From the NCBI GenBank assembly GCA_905215115.1, contig CAJMOP010000021.1, positions 1 through 24,113 on the forward strand: DNA of 24,113 nt, written 5' to 3'. A program made the position numbers and the translations under genes. How positions within the stretch are numbered: the stretch's first letter is position 1; each line of letters begins with the position of its first letter. The DNA is from an uncultured bacterium (lineage in GTDB: Bacteria; Actinomycetota; Coriobacteriia; Coriobacteriales; Coriobacteriaceae). Below, piece by piece: positions 22,599 to 24,113 of the stretch. A model generated the notes under the pieces. The model did not search any database. It saw only the letters and a program-made list of their open reading frames with translations, and was not told the origin of the DNA.

Positions 22599-22605
22599 GG
22601 CTGGC

Positions 22606-24113
22606 TTACTTTTTGCGGGCAAGCTCACCGATGTTGGCGATGCCGGAGAAAACGGCCTCGAAGCGGTTGAGCAGCTTAAGGCGATTATCGCGAAGCTGCT
22701 CGTCCTTGTCCATGACCATGACCTCGTCGAAGAAGCGGTCGATGGGGGCACGCAGGGCGGCGAGGGCAGCAAATGCGGCCGGGTAGTCCTCGGCAGCAAG
22801 GGCGGCATCGACAGCGGTCTGAGCAGCCTCGGAGGCGTCGGCGAGCGCGAGTTCGGCCTCGCCCATCAGGGCGCGGTCGTACTCCGCACCCAGCTCGGGC
22901 TTCGAGATATGCGCGGCACGGGCATAGGCGGTAGCCAGGTTGTCGAACGTCTCAGCGTCGTTTTTGCGGGCCTCGTCGAGGGCGGCGCAGCGGGCGAAGA
23001 AGACGGACGGGGCGATAATGTGCACCGCGGAGACGGCGGCAACGGTATCGGCCGGGATCTTTTCGTCGCGGGCCATGCTCACCAGGCGGCCATGGAAGAA
23101 GTCACGAACCTGCTGCGCGACCTCGGCGGCGTCGAACTCAATGCCCTGCTCGCTATAGAGCTCGAGCGCAAAGTCGATGAGCGACGTGGGATCGATCGGC
23201 AGACGGTCGCGCAGGATGTTGATGATACCGATAGCGGCACGACGCAGCGCGTAGGGATCGGAGGAGCCAGTCGGGGGCTCGCCGATGGCAAAGATACCGG
23301 CGATGGTATCGAGCTTGTCGGCGCAGGCCACGATGCAGCCAGCAGTGCCCTCGGGCAGCTCGTCGCCGGCAAAGCGGGGACGATAATGATCGCGAATGGC
23401 GTGGGCAACCTCGTCGTTCTCCCCCATCGCGGTCGCGTAATAACCGCCCATCACGCCCTGTTGGCTCGTGAACTCGACGACGGCGTTGGACACCAGGTCG
23501 GCCTTGCACAGGTGAGCGGCGCGAGCGGCGTCGGCGGCCAGGTGGGCGCCCAGATGGGCCTCACGGGCAATGGCGAGCGCGAGCTGCTCAACACGCTCGG
23601 ACTTGGCGAGCACGCTGCCGAGCTTCTCCTGGAAGGCGACCTTGGCCAGACGCTCGCGGAACTCGTCGAGGGAGATCTTCAGGTCCTCCTCGTAGAAGAA
23701 CTTGGCGTCGTCCAGGCGGGCGCGCACGACGCGCTCGTTGCCGTCGATCACACGCTCGGCGTTCTCGGGCTTGCTGTTGGAAACGACCACGAACTCACGC
23801 GTGAGCTTGCCCTCGCCGTCATAGATCGGGAAGTAGCGCTGGTTGGTGAGCATGGACTCGCAGATAATCTCGTGCGGGACTTTGAGGAACTCCTCGTCGA
23901 AGGTACCGACGAGCACCGTCGGCCACTCGCAGAGGTTGATGACCTCCTCAAAGACCTTCTTGGGCGTATCGACATGGCAGCCGGGGCGAGCAGCCTCGAC
24001 CTCGGCGATGCCGGCAAGGATGGCCTCACGACGACGCTCGGCAGAAAGCACGCCGGCGTCCTCGAGCACCTGCTCGTAGACGGCGGGGCTGGCGACAACA
24101 TGGTCGCCGGGGC
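22606..24113 (-). CDS. glyS: Glycyl-tRNA synthetase beta subunit (5' part beyond the window)
   Basis: Beta chain of the alpha2-beta2 bacterial glycyl-tRNA synthetase, which binds tRNA-Gly. About 502 C-terminal residues are visible of the usual 690 or so. The open frame runs through the window edge (…HVVASPAVYEQV…), so the GTG at 24069 is internal. Family blocks include HEIICESMLTNQRYFPIYD, FVVVSNSKPE, NERVVRARLDDAKFFYEEDL, the HD-like region (AHLCKADLVSNAVVEFTSQQG, then MGGYYA), and SSDPYALRRAAIGIINILRD. The anticodon-binding-like C-terminus includes PIDRFFDEVMVMDKDEQLRDNRL-type sequence. The order glyS-ppsR-ppdK, usually with glyQ upstream, is conserved in several Gram-positive groups. Confidence 0.96.
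   Translation of the reverse strand, partial: PGDHVVASPAVYEQVLEDAGVLSAERRREAILAGIAEVEAARPGCHVDTPKKVFEEVINLCEWPTVLVGTFDEEFLKVPHEIICESMLTNQRYFPIYDGEGKLTREFVVVSNSKPENAERVIDGNERVVRARLDDAKFFYEEDLKISLDEFRERLAKVAFQEKLGSVLAKSERVEQLALAIAREAHLGAHLAADAARAAHLCKADLVSNAVVEFTSQQGVMGGYYATAMGENDEVAHAIRDHYRPRFAGDELPEGTAGCIVACADKLDTIAGIFAIGEPPTGSSDPYALRRAAIGIINILRDRLPIDPTSLIDFALELYSEQGIEFDAAEVAQQVRDFFHGRLVSMARDEKIPADTVAAVSAVHIIAPSVFFARCAALDEARKNDAETFDNLATAYARAAHISKPELGAEYDRALMGEAELALADASEAAQTAVDAALAAEDYPAAFAALAALRAPIDRFFDEVMVMDKDEQLRDNRLKLLNRFEAVFSGIANIGELARKK

Noticed and set aside
1..24113. CRISPR array, tRNA or rRNA genes, prophage or new defence system
   Set aside because: No regularly spaced repeats, no tRNA-like cloverleaf with a TTC-type arm and no unassigned gene cluster were recognised. 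Almost all coding space is accounted for by conserved housekeeping genes.

Overview
The window is most likely part of a Collinsella-like chromosome (Coriobacteriia, Actinomycetota). This is inferred from moderately high GC content, frequent GTG/TTG starts behind strong GGAGG-type Shine-Dalgarno sites, TrmFO in place of TrmA, and the gene order. The species cannot be fixed from sequence alone. After the first 1.4 kb, every gene lies on the minus strand, so the biological reading order runs from high to low coordinates.

Layout in transcription order: (1) 24113-18599 holds glyS (cut by the window edge), ppsR and ppdK. ppsR encodes the kinase/phosphorylase predicted to switch the PPDK encoded next to it, and PPDK carries the expected T-S-H target motif. 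The 346-base ppsR-ppdK gap contains a 35-bp perfect inverted repeat, phased GGTAAA boxes and a hairpin that also precedes ppsR. (2) 18389-16491 and on to 11767: rplS with its own promoter, leader and terminator; rnhB with a terminator; then yraN, comM, dprA, trmFO and xerC, which are tightly packed and mostly overlap by a few bases. xerC has no ordinary start codon where its conserved N-terminus begins. (3) 11547-9904: rpsB and tsf, with a strong promoter, a leader of about 135 nt and a clear terminator. (4) 9785-1419: pyrH, frr, uppS, cdsA, dxr, rseP, ispG and proS. These are coupled with gaps of -1 to 25 bases and join nucleotide kinase, ribosome recycling, MEP-pathway isoprenoid synthesis, undecaprenyl and phospholipid synthesis, membrane proteolysis and tRNA charging. 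The RseP homolog carries an inserted region of about 110 residues that resembles a winged helix.

(5) 1-1345 (plus strand) is mobile DNA. The 3' end of an IS21-family element (istB plus its right terminus, ending at CA 626) interrupts an IS1249/IS256-type transposase gene, of which only the 3' part is visible.

I found no tRNA, rRNA, CRISPR array, prophage or obvious new defence system. The window is mainly a conserved housekeeping region. Its most unusual points are the winged-helix-like insertion in RseP, the nested palindrome and phased repeats near ppdK, the start-codon anomaly of xerC, and the nested insertion sequences.
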